Below, piece after piece: positions 1 through 8,800 of a DNA stretch of 58,027 bases. A program made the position numbers and the translations under genes. The stretch spans positions 1 through 58,027 of the forward strand of contig KE561064.1 of the NCBI GenBank assembly GCA_000442015.1. The letters run 5' to 3'. Numbering within the stretch: position 1 is the stretch's first letter; each line of letters opens with the position of its first letter. Below the pieces are notes generated by a model. That model ran no database searches and had not been told where the DNA came from. It was given only the letters and a program-made list of their open reading frames with translations. The DNA comes from Rozella allomycis CSF55 (Eukaryota > Rozellomycota).

Positions 1-72
1 ACCTCCCCGTCCAGTTAACGAGCACTGCGAGACTTGTTAACGATAAAACGTTTAGAACAAGGAAAATGGAAA

Positions 73-82
73 CTATAAATAG
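73..82 (+). promoter_or_regulatory. TATA-like box of the first gene
   Basis: The string ctataaatag lies about 55 nt before the ATG at 134. A TATAAATA box is also conserved upstream of the paralog pair at 5500 and 12174, which supports reading this as a core promoter element. Inference from sequence only. Confidence 0.4.
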
Positions 83-133
83 ATTGGAGGCAACGCCACT
101 GAGGAATAAAAAGGAGAGTAATTGCCAAGCCAC

Positions 134-858
134 ATGCGTTTTTTCTCCTTGATTCTAGTAGTTATAGTCTCTGTAGGATGCTTTCCTGAAGAAACTGGCT
201 TTGAAAAAGTACCCGATGATATTATTTACCACCTGTACAAGCTTCTTCCAATTCAGGATGCTCAGGCATTAAGATACTGCAACAAGAACTTTTGTAGCAA
301 GTTTCCAAAAGATTATATTAAATCTACAGTTCCCAAGCTTTTAACTTTAATATATCGTGACAAGAGACAAGATGTTTTAAGACTGCTATCTACGAAATTG
401 ACACGCAGCTTGATTATCAAAAAATCTAACAGTGCTATCGATCAAGTCATAAAATATTGTTTATTGACCTTTGAAGATAACTTTAATCGAATGATGGTGA
501 GGGATTTGGTTCTGATGTTGTTCGCATAAAACAAACGCTTTTGGAGTGTCGTTCTTTTTCAGAAATTGATTTATTTGAACAATACGACCTAAGACAACAT
601 GGATTTGAAGCATTTTGGAACTTTTTAGTATTGTTTCGAAATGAAGTAGAAAATATGGGTCTAATTAGGATTGCGATTGAGCAGGACGATATTGAAGCGT
701 TCAACAAAGCCATTGAAAGTTGCAAAGAGGCTGGTTACAAATTTAATGAAAAATCTCCAGAATTTACGTCTTTCATTGAAGAAAATGGGGCGGTCAATAT
801 TCAAGAGAACATTTTTGAAAACGGATATTTCGATGCATATGATGAAGAATATGAATAA
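134..858 (+). CDS. secreted F-box-like protein, reading frame broken
   Basis: The ATG at 134 opens a hydrophobic signal peptide (MRFFSLILVVIVSVGCF), then an F-box-like helix run (PDDIIYHLYKLLPIQDAQAL) at about residues 28-47 and helical sequence. The frame ends at 529, but coding-like sequence continues in another frame from about 490 (DGEGFGSDVVRIKQTLLEC) to the stop at 856-858. A 1-nt indel between 481 and 497 is the simplest explanation. A 50-nt GTGAGG intron (497-546) would also restore the frame, but it is unlike the 26-31 nt GTA introns of this window. It shares its layout with the convergent gene ending 19 nt away at 878. A secreted F-box protein from a parasite could be an effector acting on host SCF ubiquitin ligases; that is inference. 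Confidence 0.55.
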
Positions 859-877
859 AATGATATTAATATGGAAT

Positions 878-2617
878 TTATTTGCTAAGAACTTTTATAA
901 TTTCTTGTCTTTTATCGCTTGAAAGCTGGGAATATCGTATTATGTACTGTCGCAAGGTAATTCCACCATTGTATTCTTGGAAAAATGAAAATCTAGGATT
1001 ATGAGTTAGTAAAGCGACAAGAAAGTCTATTTTCGCACTGTTGATAATTGATTCAACTTGACTAACAGTAAGATTGACATTATGTTTCTTCAATAAACCC
1101 TTAAATACTGTCACGTCTCCTTCTTTAATGATTTCATTTAGGAGAATTTCTTCTGGTATTGATTTATGTTTAATTAAAAGATCAATAAACTCATGATTAT
1201 TTTGTATTATTCTTTTTAAAATTGACTTGTCAACTTGGGGGTTTATTAAAAGAAGTTGATTGAATGCATTAATAATATTATTTTCAATAGCACAATCTAT
1301 GGCGGCATTGAAATCTATGAGCTCTCTATTAATGGTGTCTCTATAATCGTCAATTATATCGGCTTTCATCATTGTGCACATATCCTTTATATTAATGCTA
1401 ACATTCCATTCTTTCAAAATGTAGTTAATAATAACTCTCAGTTTCAATTCCATAGACCATTGAAATATGTTTTGTGCTTCAAATTCTGTAAAAATACCGA
1501 CAGCCTTTTCAAACACGGGAATCTCATCAAGTTGCATCAAAGCTTTGAAATGAAATTGGTCAAGAAATCCTTTCTTGTATAAATATTCATTAATAAATAT
1601 ATCATTAGAATCAAATGCCCTCAATATTAATTGATATTGAGAAGAAAAATCAAAGTTTTTGAATACAACTTCCAAAGTATTATGATTTTGATGTTGAAAT
1701 AAATATGTCGGTAAATTAATAAATTTTGAATAATCGATCTTGATTTTCTTCATAAAATATTCAGCCAATTTCGCAGAATTTACTTTAATGCTGAATTCAG
1801 CGTGACTATACAAAAGTTCACGTGTAAAGGCATAAATATTTTGAAGATATTTATAAATCTTAAGGGCATCCATTTTCAAAACCACGTGAATGATGTCATA
1901 AATGTCATGTGAATCATCGGTGTACTGAAAATCTAGAATGGTATTTTGACTTTTCTTCACTAAATACTTAAAAACAGCATGAGCATCATTTTTAATTGCA
2001 ACTTCGACAAAAGAATATAATTCCTTCATAAATACTTTCCTTGTTAAATGCAGTCTAGCAAACTCTTTGAATAATCTCAAATAATCACCTTCAATTATTG
2101 AAATAAGGATTTCCATGATATCGTTCGTAAAATATCTATCAATAAGAAACGTTGCTTCGTTCAATAAATGATTATTTTCTAGCATAGCGTCAATAATCTT
2201 CATAAGGGGAATTTCAAATTCAACAGTTTCTTTTACCAATTCGTCAAGCAATGCGTGATTATTTAGGCAATGAAGATATAACTTCAAAGTGGAATTCAGG
2301 TCGTTCTTTCTGAGAATATGTCTACGTGAAAGTCTAGAGTTCAAAATATTGTTAGCCTTTTCTAGTTGTCGAGTTTTAAAGCAAAAATCTAAGTATTCGG
2401 ATGCAAGACTCGTGTGATCTATTCTAAAATTGCTGTTAAGCTGTCTGCTACACGATCTTAGTGCTATTGAATTTTCTACAGGTAAGTATCTATAAATTTC
2501 ACTGATAATTTCATTTGAACAACTAAGAAGACTGGCCTTTTGATTTTTTAATCTTTCTAATTCAGAACATCTAGTAAAAGAGATAAAGAAAATCAATAGT
2601 GAAAAAAGAATTTCCAT
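878..2617 (-). CDS. secreted F-box-like protein with ankyrin-like helical repeats
   Basis: 579 aa, single exon. The ATG at 2617 was preferred over an in-frame TTG upstream because it starts directly at a signal peptide (MEILFSLLIFFISFTRC). An F-box-like segment follows (SNEIISEIYRYLPVENSIAL, about residues 34-53), matching the neighbouring gene at 134 in position and pattern. The remaining 500 residues are alpha-helical, with repeated patterns such as hydrophobic pairs around Asn/Asp turns, resembling degenerate ankyrin-type repeats. F-box proteins normally bind Skp1 in the cytosol, so a signal peptide is unexpected for an endogenous SCF subunit; a secreted effector or a lumenal protein are both possible. 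No close family is recognised. Confidence 0.65.
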   Translation of the reverse strand: MEILFSLLIFFISFTRCSELERLKNQKASLLSCSNEIISEIYRYLPVENSIALRSCSRQLNSNFRIDHTSLASEYLDFCFKTRQLEKANNILNSRLSRRHILRKNDLNSTLKLYLHCLNNHALLDELVKETVEFEIPLMKIIDAMLENNHLLNEATFLIDRYFTNDIMEILISIIEGDYLRLFKEFARLHLTRKVFMKELYSFVEVAIKNDAHAVFKYLVKKSQNTILDFQYTDDSHDIYDIIHVVLKMDALKIYKYLQNIYAFTRELLYSHAEFSIKVNSAKLAEYFMKKIKIDYSKFINLPTYLFQHQNHNTLEVVFKNFDFSSQYQLILRAFDSNDIFINEYLYKKGFLDQFHFKALMQLDEIPVFEKAVGIFTEFEAQNIFQWSMELKLRVIINYILKEWNVSINIKDMCTMMKADIIDDYRDTINRELIDFNAAIDCAIENNIINAFNQLLLINPQVDKSILKRIIQNNHEFIDLLIKHKSIPEEILLNEIIKEGDVTVFKGLLKKHNVNLTVSQVESIINSAKIDFLVALLTHNPRFSFFQEYNGGITLRQYIIRYSQLSSDKRQEIIKVLSK

Positions 2618-2866
2618 TGTCACGTGCTTTGAAAGTTTAAGTGTCAACAGTTGATAGTTTAAAAAACACGCATACGATTAATTATTAAAAATTAACACAT
2701 TACTAATAAGTAATATTCAAATTTGTGCCTTTGAATATTGCCCATTCGCTGAACGATAACTTATAATCCTATAACTTTATTTTACTTATACAAAACGCTA
2801 ATTTTTTCCTTGGTGTCACCTAGGAACCTTAAAACTGAAGGCTTGTTGAATCGTGAAATTTGCAAA

Positions 2867-4429
2867 ATGTCGTCAGATTCGGATTACTTTTATGAAGAAG
2901 AAGATAATGCAGAAGATGACTTTTACGATTCTACTCATGACGATTATGATCACTTCAAAGAGGCAAAACCAGAATGGCAAGTAGACTTTAAAGTTTTGTC
3001 GGCCCAAACAATAGAATCCATGCTTGGGAAAGAGATAACTCAAATTTCAAGTATTCTAGGTTTAGACACAGAGATGGCAATAATACTCTTGCGATACTTT
3101 TCTTGGAACAAGGACAAGACCATCGAAAGGTATATGGAAGATCCAGAAAAGGTTCTAGTTGATGCAGGCATTAAAGATGAATTCGCGCAGCCAAAAATAA
3201 TTTATATAGATAATTTCGAATGTCCGATATGCTGCGTTATCAAAGAAAAAGCAGAGGCCTTTGATTATTGTGGAGAACATTGCTATTGTACACAGTGCTA
3301 TTCTCGATACTTGACTACTAAGATAGTAGACGAGGGGGAAGCTCGGAATCTCAAATGTCCTGGCGGATGCAAATTTGTTTTGAATGATAAAACAGTCAAG
3401 CTATTGGTGAGTAACGATGTGTACACAAAGTAACAGAGTTTTCACAACAGAAAATAGATATGAGATTATGCATCTTAGACATTTTATTTCAGATTTGGCC
3501 AATATTAAGTGGTGCCCAGCCCCTAATTGTGATCATGCAGTGGAATGCCAATTATCTTACTCTACAAAAGCAAAATTGATCCCAAATGTTTTGTGCTCAT
3601 GTGGATTTTCTTTTTGCTTCAACTGCCTTCTTTCAGATCATCGACCTGTACCTTGCTCCATTCTAAAAAAGTGGATAAAAAAGTGTTCAGATGATTCTGA
3701 AACTGCCAACTGGCTTTCTGCAAATACAAAAGAGTGTCCAAAGTGCCAAGCAACTATAGAGAAGAATGGTGGCTGTAATCACATGACTTGTAAAAAATGT
3801 AAACACGAATTCTGTTGGATCTGCTTGGGTGATTGGTAAATATAATTTTGTTAACCCATCAAAGGAAAAAACATGGCACCACGTATTATGAGTGCAATTT
3901 ATTTAATGAAAGTGAGCATTCGGCTGTATTAGATGCTCAATCAAGGTCGAGAAAGCAATTGGAGAGGTATCTTCATTTCTATACTCGGTACATCAATCAC
4001 GAGCAAAGTATCAAGCTGGAACACAAGTTAATGGAAAAACTTGAAAAGAAAATGGAAGAAATTCAACAGACAACAGAATATTCATGGATCGAAGTACAAT
4101 TTTTCAAAAGGGGGTTAAACGTTTTAACGGAGTGCAGGAATGTCTTAAAATACACTTATGCTTTTGGTTATTACTTGGCTAGAAATAATTGGACTCTGAT
4201 ATTTGAAGAAAATCAAAAAGATTTGGAATTAGCAGTGGAATGCCTCGCAGAATTGTTGGAGAAACCCTTAAATGTACAGGAACTTTCACAGTTAAAGCAG
4301 CAAATTTTGGATAAATCGGTTTACGTGGATTCTAGAAGAAAAATTCTTGTAAACGATACTGCAAAGGGTTTGTTTGAAGATAGGTGGGATTACTTACCGA
4401 ATGAGGAAGGGAGTATCAGTAATGTATAG
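2867..4429 (+). CDS. Ariadne-type RBR E3 ubiquitin ligase
   Basis: 501 aa after splicing exons 2867-3429, 3458-3835 and 3865-4429 (introns 28 and 29 nt). The N-terminus is acidic, then a UBA-like region, RING1 (CPICCVIKEK...), IBR (WCPAPNCDHAVECQL), RING2 (CPKCQATIEKNGGCNHMTC) and a C-terminal Ariadne helical domain. The Cys in GGCNHM aligns with the active-site cysteine of HHARI, so this should form a ubiquitin thioester and transfer ubiquitin after E2 and probably cullin-NEDD8 activation. The gene for the NEDD8 E1 subunit lies at 29928. The ATG at 2867 opens the acidic region and replaces an upstream in-frame TTG. Splice sites were chosen because they recreate the continuous family pattern NDVYTKYEIMHL and LGDWKKHGTTYYECN. 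Confidence 0.9.
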
Positions 4430-4645
4430 CAAATTATAATAAATTAAATTTATAATGAACAACATTGAAATATGATTTGTTGAGTTTCTATTTTTTTTCA
4501 TAACTGAATTTTATTTAGTAGACCAATGTAAAGCCAGAGGAATATTTCTAAGTTGGTTCAGGGGCTCTTGACACAATCATAAAGCCTATATTTAAAATAA
4601 TTCTATTAATATAACAAAAAAGAATTGGAAATTTCGTAAACAAAA

Positions 4646-5260
4646 ATGTGTTATAGCTGTAGAAATGATCATGTTTGTTGCTGTTCTTGTCCATGCAGAT
4701 CTTGTTTTTTTGTTAAGACTCATGCCTTGAATTGGATTCCAGACTTCCCAAGGCACTATGCGTGCTTTACCTGCAGGCGCGCTTGGAAGCCGCGCCATAC
4801 CATAGGTGTAAACTTTGAAAGACTCATATCATCTCAGCGAAAGGAATTAAGTTGGTCAGCAAAAGAAGCTCTAATCTCTCAAGCTTACTGTCAGGCTTGG
4901 GATTTAAAAAGAGTGCCCCGCTGTACTTGTGGAAGAGGGGGTGTAGAAATGGGCAAAAAATTCCGAGCTCCATCACCGAAAGATGAAAAAGCTTGGCGAG
5001 AGCTTTTGGATTTATGTACACTAGCTGGATCGTTTAGCTTTGGTGACTGTTACAGACCTCATCATGAACGGGCTTGTCATGGTAAACAGGAATGGGGAAA
5101 CTCCCCACTGAATAAATTGCTCGGTGCACTAATCATGAAAGATGATGTGGAAAAATTGATGAAATATTGGTCGCGCGGAGTCTTTGAAAAGGAATCTGCT
5201 TTAAAAATGGCAAAAAAGCTTCGCTCTCAAAAGTGTCTGGCTTTTTTAAATAGAAATTAA
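4646..5260 (+). CDS. Cys-rich putative zinc-binding protein
   Basis: 204 aa, single exon, ATG start. The first 25 residues carry a dense Cys cluster (CYSCRNDHVCCCSCPCRSC), then ACFTCRRAWKPR and CTCGRGG give two further CxxC-type pairs, suggestive of a split zinc ribbon. The C-terminal 80 residues are mixed charged helices (LNKLLGALIMKDDVEKLMKYW). No signal peptide or TM. I do not recognise the family. It stands alone between the Ariadne ligase (216 bp upstream) and the SP-TM gene (239 bp downstream). Confidence 0.7.
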   Translation: MCYSCRNDHVCCCSCPCRSCFFVKTHALNWIPDFPRHYACFTCRRAWKPRHTIGVNFERLISSQRKELSWSAKEALISQAYCQAWDLKRVPRCTCGRGGVEMGKKFRAPSPKDEKAWRELLDLCTLAGSFSFGDCYRPHHERACHGKQEWGNSPLNKLLGALIMKDDVEKLMKYWSRGVFEKESALKMAKKLRSQKCLAFLNRN

Positions 5261-5413
5261 CTACCCTTTTTAATGGAAGACATGGTGATTTTATAGTTTA
5301 ACGTTGTAATTCATATACATTTATTGATAGCGTCAAATAAAGATTTATGAGTACGTCAATTTATTTTGGGAAAGACTTACCCATTAATATTCTAATAGAT
5401 GATAAATTTAAAC

Positions 5414-5499
5414 TAAACTTATCGCTAATTACGATATTCATCTAAAATCTAAAAATAGATTACCATCTTATAAATATCAGCCGCCGAGAGTTCGGACCC
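5414..5499 (+). promoter_or_regulatory. duplicated promoter block with TATAAATA box
   Basis: About 85 bp directly before the ATG at 5500 closely matches 12088-12173 before the paralog. It includes TATAAATA at 5469-5476 and the block ccgagagttcggacccATG. TATA to ATG is 31 nt in both copies, so transcripts probably start very close to, or just before, the start codon. Confidence 0.6.
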
Positions 5500-6231
5500 A
5501 TGTTTAAAAATTATCTTGCTCTGTTGGCACTAAGCTGTATAAGATCTAACCCAGTTGCTTCAAATGATTCTGTAGAGTTTCGCATATCAGAAAACCTGGA
5601 TTTGAAATCTAGTGATGGTTTTGCTGTGTTTGGTGACAAGGCTAAATTCCTTGTGGCTGTTAAAGACGCCAAGCTGAAAGATTATGAGTTTTCTTATGGT
5701 GGCAAAGATGTAAAGTTGATGGCGAAAGATGATGTTCAAGGAGAGTTCGAAGGTGAGATTACGCCTGAATCTAAATTGGAATACAAGCATCAAGAGAAAG
5801 GAGCTGGATCTGTTAGTCTTGTTGATGATGTGCATACTTTACTCAGTCTCAAGTCGGCATCTAGTTCACAGGTTCTCGAAGACGGTGTTTGGAAGGTTGA
5901 TTTTGTAGCTGACTGCAAACAACGAAAAGAAATCTTTGGCGATTGGTTGATTGAGAATAGCGTCATAGCGGAAAACAAGAACTATTGTGATGGATTAAAA
6001 CATGACTACAAAGTAGAAAATGATACACCTGTTCTAGGCCTCTCCTTTCAACATGGAAATCATAAAGAGATGGTGGAGACTTCTGTTGATCTTTCAGGAT
6101 TGTTCAGTGGTTTTAAAAATATCTTAATCATGGCTGTTATTGCACTAGTATTGATTATTGCCCTTTTCTGGGCTTGTTGTTGCAAAGGAGCATGTTGCAT
6201 TTTTTCATTGTGTAAGAGAAGAAAGATATAA
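5500..6231 (+). CDS. type I membrane protein, signal peptide plus Cys-rich cytosolic tail (paralog A)
   Basis: 243 aa. Signal peptide MFKNYLALLALSCIRSNPVA, a roughly 180-residue ectodomain rich in beta-prone and charged stretches with few cysteines (CKQRK, NYCDGLK), then one TM helix (ILIMAVIALVLIIALFWA) and a short basic tail with clustered Cys (CCCKGACCIFSLCKRRKI) typical of palmitoylation sites. It is highly similar to the protein at 12174; differences are spread through the ectodomain while the TM and tail are almost unchanged. I recognise no family. Topology suggests a surface or endomembrane protein. The copies are about 6 kb apart with unrelated genes between. Confidence 0.75.
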   Translation: MFKNYLALLALSCIRSNPVASNDSVEFRISENLDLKSSDGFAVFGDKAKFLVAVKDAKLKDYEFSYGGKDVKLMAKDDVQGEFEGEITPESKLEYKHQEKGAGSVSLVDDVHTLLSLKSASSSQVLEDGVWKVDFVADCKQRKEIFGDWLIENSVIAENKNYCDGLKHDYKVENDTPVLGLSFQHGNHKEMVETSVDLSGLFSGFKNILIMAVIALVLIIALFWACCCKGACCIFSLCKRRKI

Positions 6232-6256
6232 ATAAATCACAATTTAGTTTATTTAT

Positions 6257-6958
6257 TTATTTTTTGTTTCTTTTTATCTTGTTGAATCCAAGGCAGCTGG
6301 ACACTGTTGTAGATTGATACCCAGATTTGACGACCAATTTCATAACTTCGTCTAATATTTCAATGGACTTGCTGTTGTCTTCAAGCATTAGCACGATAGA
6401 CTTTTCTGTTATTCGATTTTTCAATTCTTTGAGCACCTTTTCCGTATAGTTTGTTTGAGAGTAGTATTTCCAATCCTTCGCATCTTGTGACCAGCCAATC
6501 ACATGATAATTTTGGCTTCTTACAAAGTTAAACACGGGTTGGTTTATTTCACCATATGGAGGTCTAAACAGTCTGGAGGTGCCATTAATTTTCTTTAGCA
6601 TTGCGTCCATCTTTTTAAAATCTTCCTTCATCTTTTTGATGGGCATGTCAACATAACTTTTGTGGGAATAAGAATGATGACCTATCTCGTGGCCTTTACC
6701 AATGGCCGATTGGATTATCCCGGTTGCATTGACCCCCATTGTTTTCATGGACTTACCTAACAGGAAGAAAGTGACTTTATGAGTATTGTACTTGGTTTCT
6801 AAGAGAGAAAGCATTGGCACCATAAATTTGCGTGGACCGTCGTCGATGGTGATTGCCACTGTGTTATTTTGACGGCATTTTCGAATCGATAGTCCTGATG
6901 GCAGGAATGAATTTTTGCAAGAGACTAGACAAATGAAGAAGACGAAGACTAGGAACAT
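6257..6958 (-). CDS. secreted polysaccharide (chitin) deacetylase-like, altered catalytic motif 5
   Basis: 233 aa, signal peptide MFLVFVFFICLVSC. NodB-homology motifs are visible: TIDDGP (motif 1, Asp pair), HHSYSHKSY (motif 2, metal His pair), RLFRPPYGE (motif 3) and GWSQDAKDW (motif 4). At motif 5 the family normally has a hydrophobic stretch ending in a catalytic His (LMHD type); here the sequence is SIVLMLEDN, with no His. The enzyme may be inactive or modified. The second deacetylase at 20817 keeps MHD. The family removes acetyl groups from chitin or related glycans in cell walls. It ends 25 bp from paralog A (convergent). Confidence 0.8.
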   Translation of the reverse strand: MFLVFVFFICLVSCKNSFLPSGLSIRKCRQNNTVAITIDDGPRKFMVPMLSLLETKYNTHKVTFFLLGKSMKTMGVNATGIIQSAIGKGHEIGHHSYSHKSYVDMPIKKMKEDFKKMDAMLKKINGTSRLFRPPYGEINQPVFNFVRSQNYHVIGWSQDAKDWKYYSQTNYTEKVLKELKNRITEKSIVLMLEDNSKSIEILDEVMKLVVKSGYQSTTVSSCLGFNKIKRNKK

Positions 6959-7190
6959 TACTAGACTATTTTTAGTAACATGAAGTTGGCATAATTCATT
7001 GAAAATAGAATTAAATATACTTGTAAGTACACTTCATATAATTTTGATTTTCCATTCTATTGCACTATTAATTCAATGTATAAATCTGCTCTGTTTCTAT
7101 ATTTGGTCGAAATGTTCACACCCTAAAATCGTGATAAACGAAAGATAGAGAATTCACGAAAAATCTCCGTGAATCAAGAGCTTGATTTTC

Positions 7191-8327
7191 ATGGATTTAT
7201 TTACGTACCAACAAAATTCTATTTCGAAACTATTACCTCATTCTTATGACGAACAGGAGTTGAATCGAGCAATCCCTCGGACTGAATACTCAGAGAAGCC
7301 ACGAGTTTCATTGAGTTTAAATAGGAACAAAAGGTTGGGGATAGGGCGATACGCAACTGTTTATGAAGGAGACTTGAATTACAAATCAGAGTCGATTCGC
7401 TGTGCGTGCAAAGTATTTTCAGATGAAGATGGCGAAGATTGCTATGTGATGGCCATTGGAGAGATTTTAATGCTTCGAAGATTTACCGATTGCCCATTTA
7501 TTCTGCAAGTGTTGGCAGTAATTGAAGAAAAGACATGGACAGGTTCTATGGAACTGAATAGACTGACGAAGCAATACTTTTTGGAAAGTGAAATGAATAA
7601 CTTATCATTTTCAGAATTATTAAACTCGGATGATAGCGCTTTTGAAGAATCAATTGCAGCTATGAAGCTGGTGGGAAGGAAGCAGAGCAAACTAGTTTTA
7701 GCGCTGCCTCTAGCGGAACAAGGAGACCTTTGGAATTTAATGCAGAATAAGCCTGAAACATTTACAAGAGATTATGTTTATCAATGCACATACCAACTTG
7801 CTCAAGCGGTTGCTACAATCCATGCCCAAGGAGTAGTTCACCATGACATTAAACCACAAAATGTGCTTGTTAACAATGACGGATCACTAATGCTATCAGA
7901 TTTCAGCAATGCGTGTGTTGTTGATAAAGAAACGCTAATGTTATATGACGGTCTTGGACGAGGAACCACGGCCTTTTGTGCTCCGGAGATTTTTTCACGA
8001 AAAGAAGGCTATGATTTTGCGGTAGACATTTATTCTCTTGGAGTTCTACTTTTCACCTTGCTAAATGGGCAAATGCCATTTTCTAATGTCGCGCACCCGC
8101 CCTCCATGATTAATGCTATAAAGAAAGGGTTTTGGGCTTATCACACACCGCCTGGATATTACGGAGACATGGTTAAGATTTTGGATGGTACCAGTTTAAT
8201 GGATGAAGAGCCCTTATTTTTGTGGATTCAAATGTGCACACAAGTGAAGGCGACGGACCGACCTACAGCAGATCAACTAGTGAAAATGATAGAGAAAAAT
8301 ATTCCGGAAAGCGCAATGAATAAATAA
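7191..8327 (+). CDS. serine/threonine protein kinase with DFS in place of DFG
   Basis: 378 aa, single exon. The ATG at 7191 was taken over an in-frame TTG at 7182. Kinase landmarks: glycine-rich loop GIGRYATVYEG, Lys in CACKVF (about residue 74), catalytic loop HHDIKPQNVLV, activation segment start LSDFSNACV, APE-like FCAPEIF, and DIYSLGVLLF. The magnesium Asp is present but Gly of DFG is Ser. There is an insertion of about 50 residues between beta strands 4 and 5. The kinase should phosphorylate Ser/Thr; the subfamily is not clear (fungal Ran1/Vhs1-like folds are a loose comparison). No regulatory domain is seen. Confidence 0.85.
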   Translation: MDLFTYQQNSISKLLPHSYDEQELNRAIPRTEYSEKPRVSLSLNRNKRLGIGRYATVYEGDLNYKSESIRCACKVFSDEDGEDCYVMAIGEILMLRRFTDCPFILQVLAVIEEKTWTGSMELNRLTKQYFLESEMNNLSFSELLNSDDSAFEESIAAMKLVGRKQSKLVLALPLAEQGDLWNLMQNKPETFTRDYVYQCTYQLAQAVATIHAQGVVHHDIKPQNVLVNNDGSLMLSDFSNACVVDKETLMLYDGLGRGTTAFCAPEIFSRKEGYDFAVDIYSLGVLLFTLLNGQMPFSNVAHPPSMINAIKKGFWAYHTPPGYYGDMVKILDGTSLMDEEPLFLWIQMCTQVKATDRPTADQLVKMIEKNIPESAMNK

Positions 8328-8800
8328 AATTAATGCATTTTATTAATTTGCTAAAGAGAATATTCAACATCGCAAATTTTTGTGTTCTCAATGTGCTTTG
8401 CGAAGCTATGAATATAGTCTCAAGAAATCGCAAATATATACAAAAATATTCCAAGCGGAGCGGAATTCTCCTTGACTTTTAATCCACGATTGGAAAGTAG
8501 ATCAGTATCTATTCTTGATTCCGAAGCAATAAAGCGCATATTCTCTCTTCCAAATCCCCTTAGAATGATTTTTTAATCACTCGGAACACCTATGACGAGT
8601 ATTTTCATCTGAATGTTTATTTATCAAATTAACATATTTCCAAAATTCAACCCCGATAAGAAATTGCCTACTGAGCCACGAACATAGAGAAAAGCTGATG
8701 TCATCTGACTACCAAACATTGGATGAGGAAGGTGCGTTCAACGTAAATGATTTCGTGCTTTTTTAAGTAGCGACCCGTGCGACGTAAATTTAGAGTTGGA
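8328..8800. other. 473-bp gap without a supported gene
   Basis: AT-rich sequence between the kinase and the phosphodiesterase. Only short shadow ORFs, none with family likeness. No tRNA or convincing structured RNA seen by eye. It presumably holds the promoter of the downstream gene. Confidence 0.4.

Noticed and set aside
497-546. A 50-nt GT-AG intron joining the two halves of the first gene
   Set aside because: It restores the frame, but its GTGAGG donor and its length differ from nearly all introns placed here, and the skipped sequence itself looks coding in the second frame.
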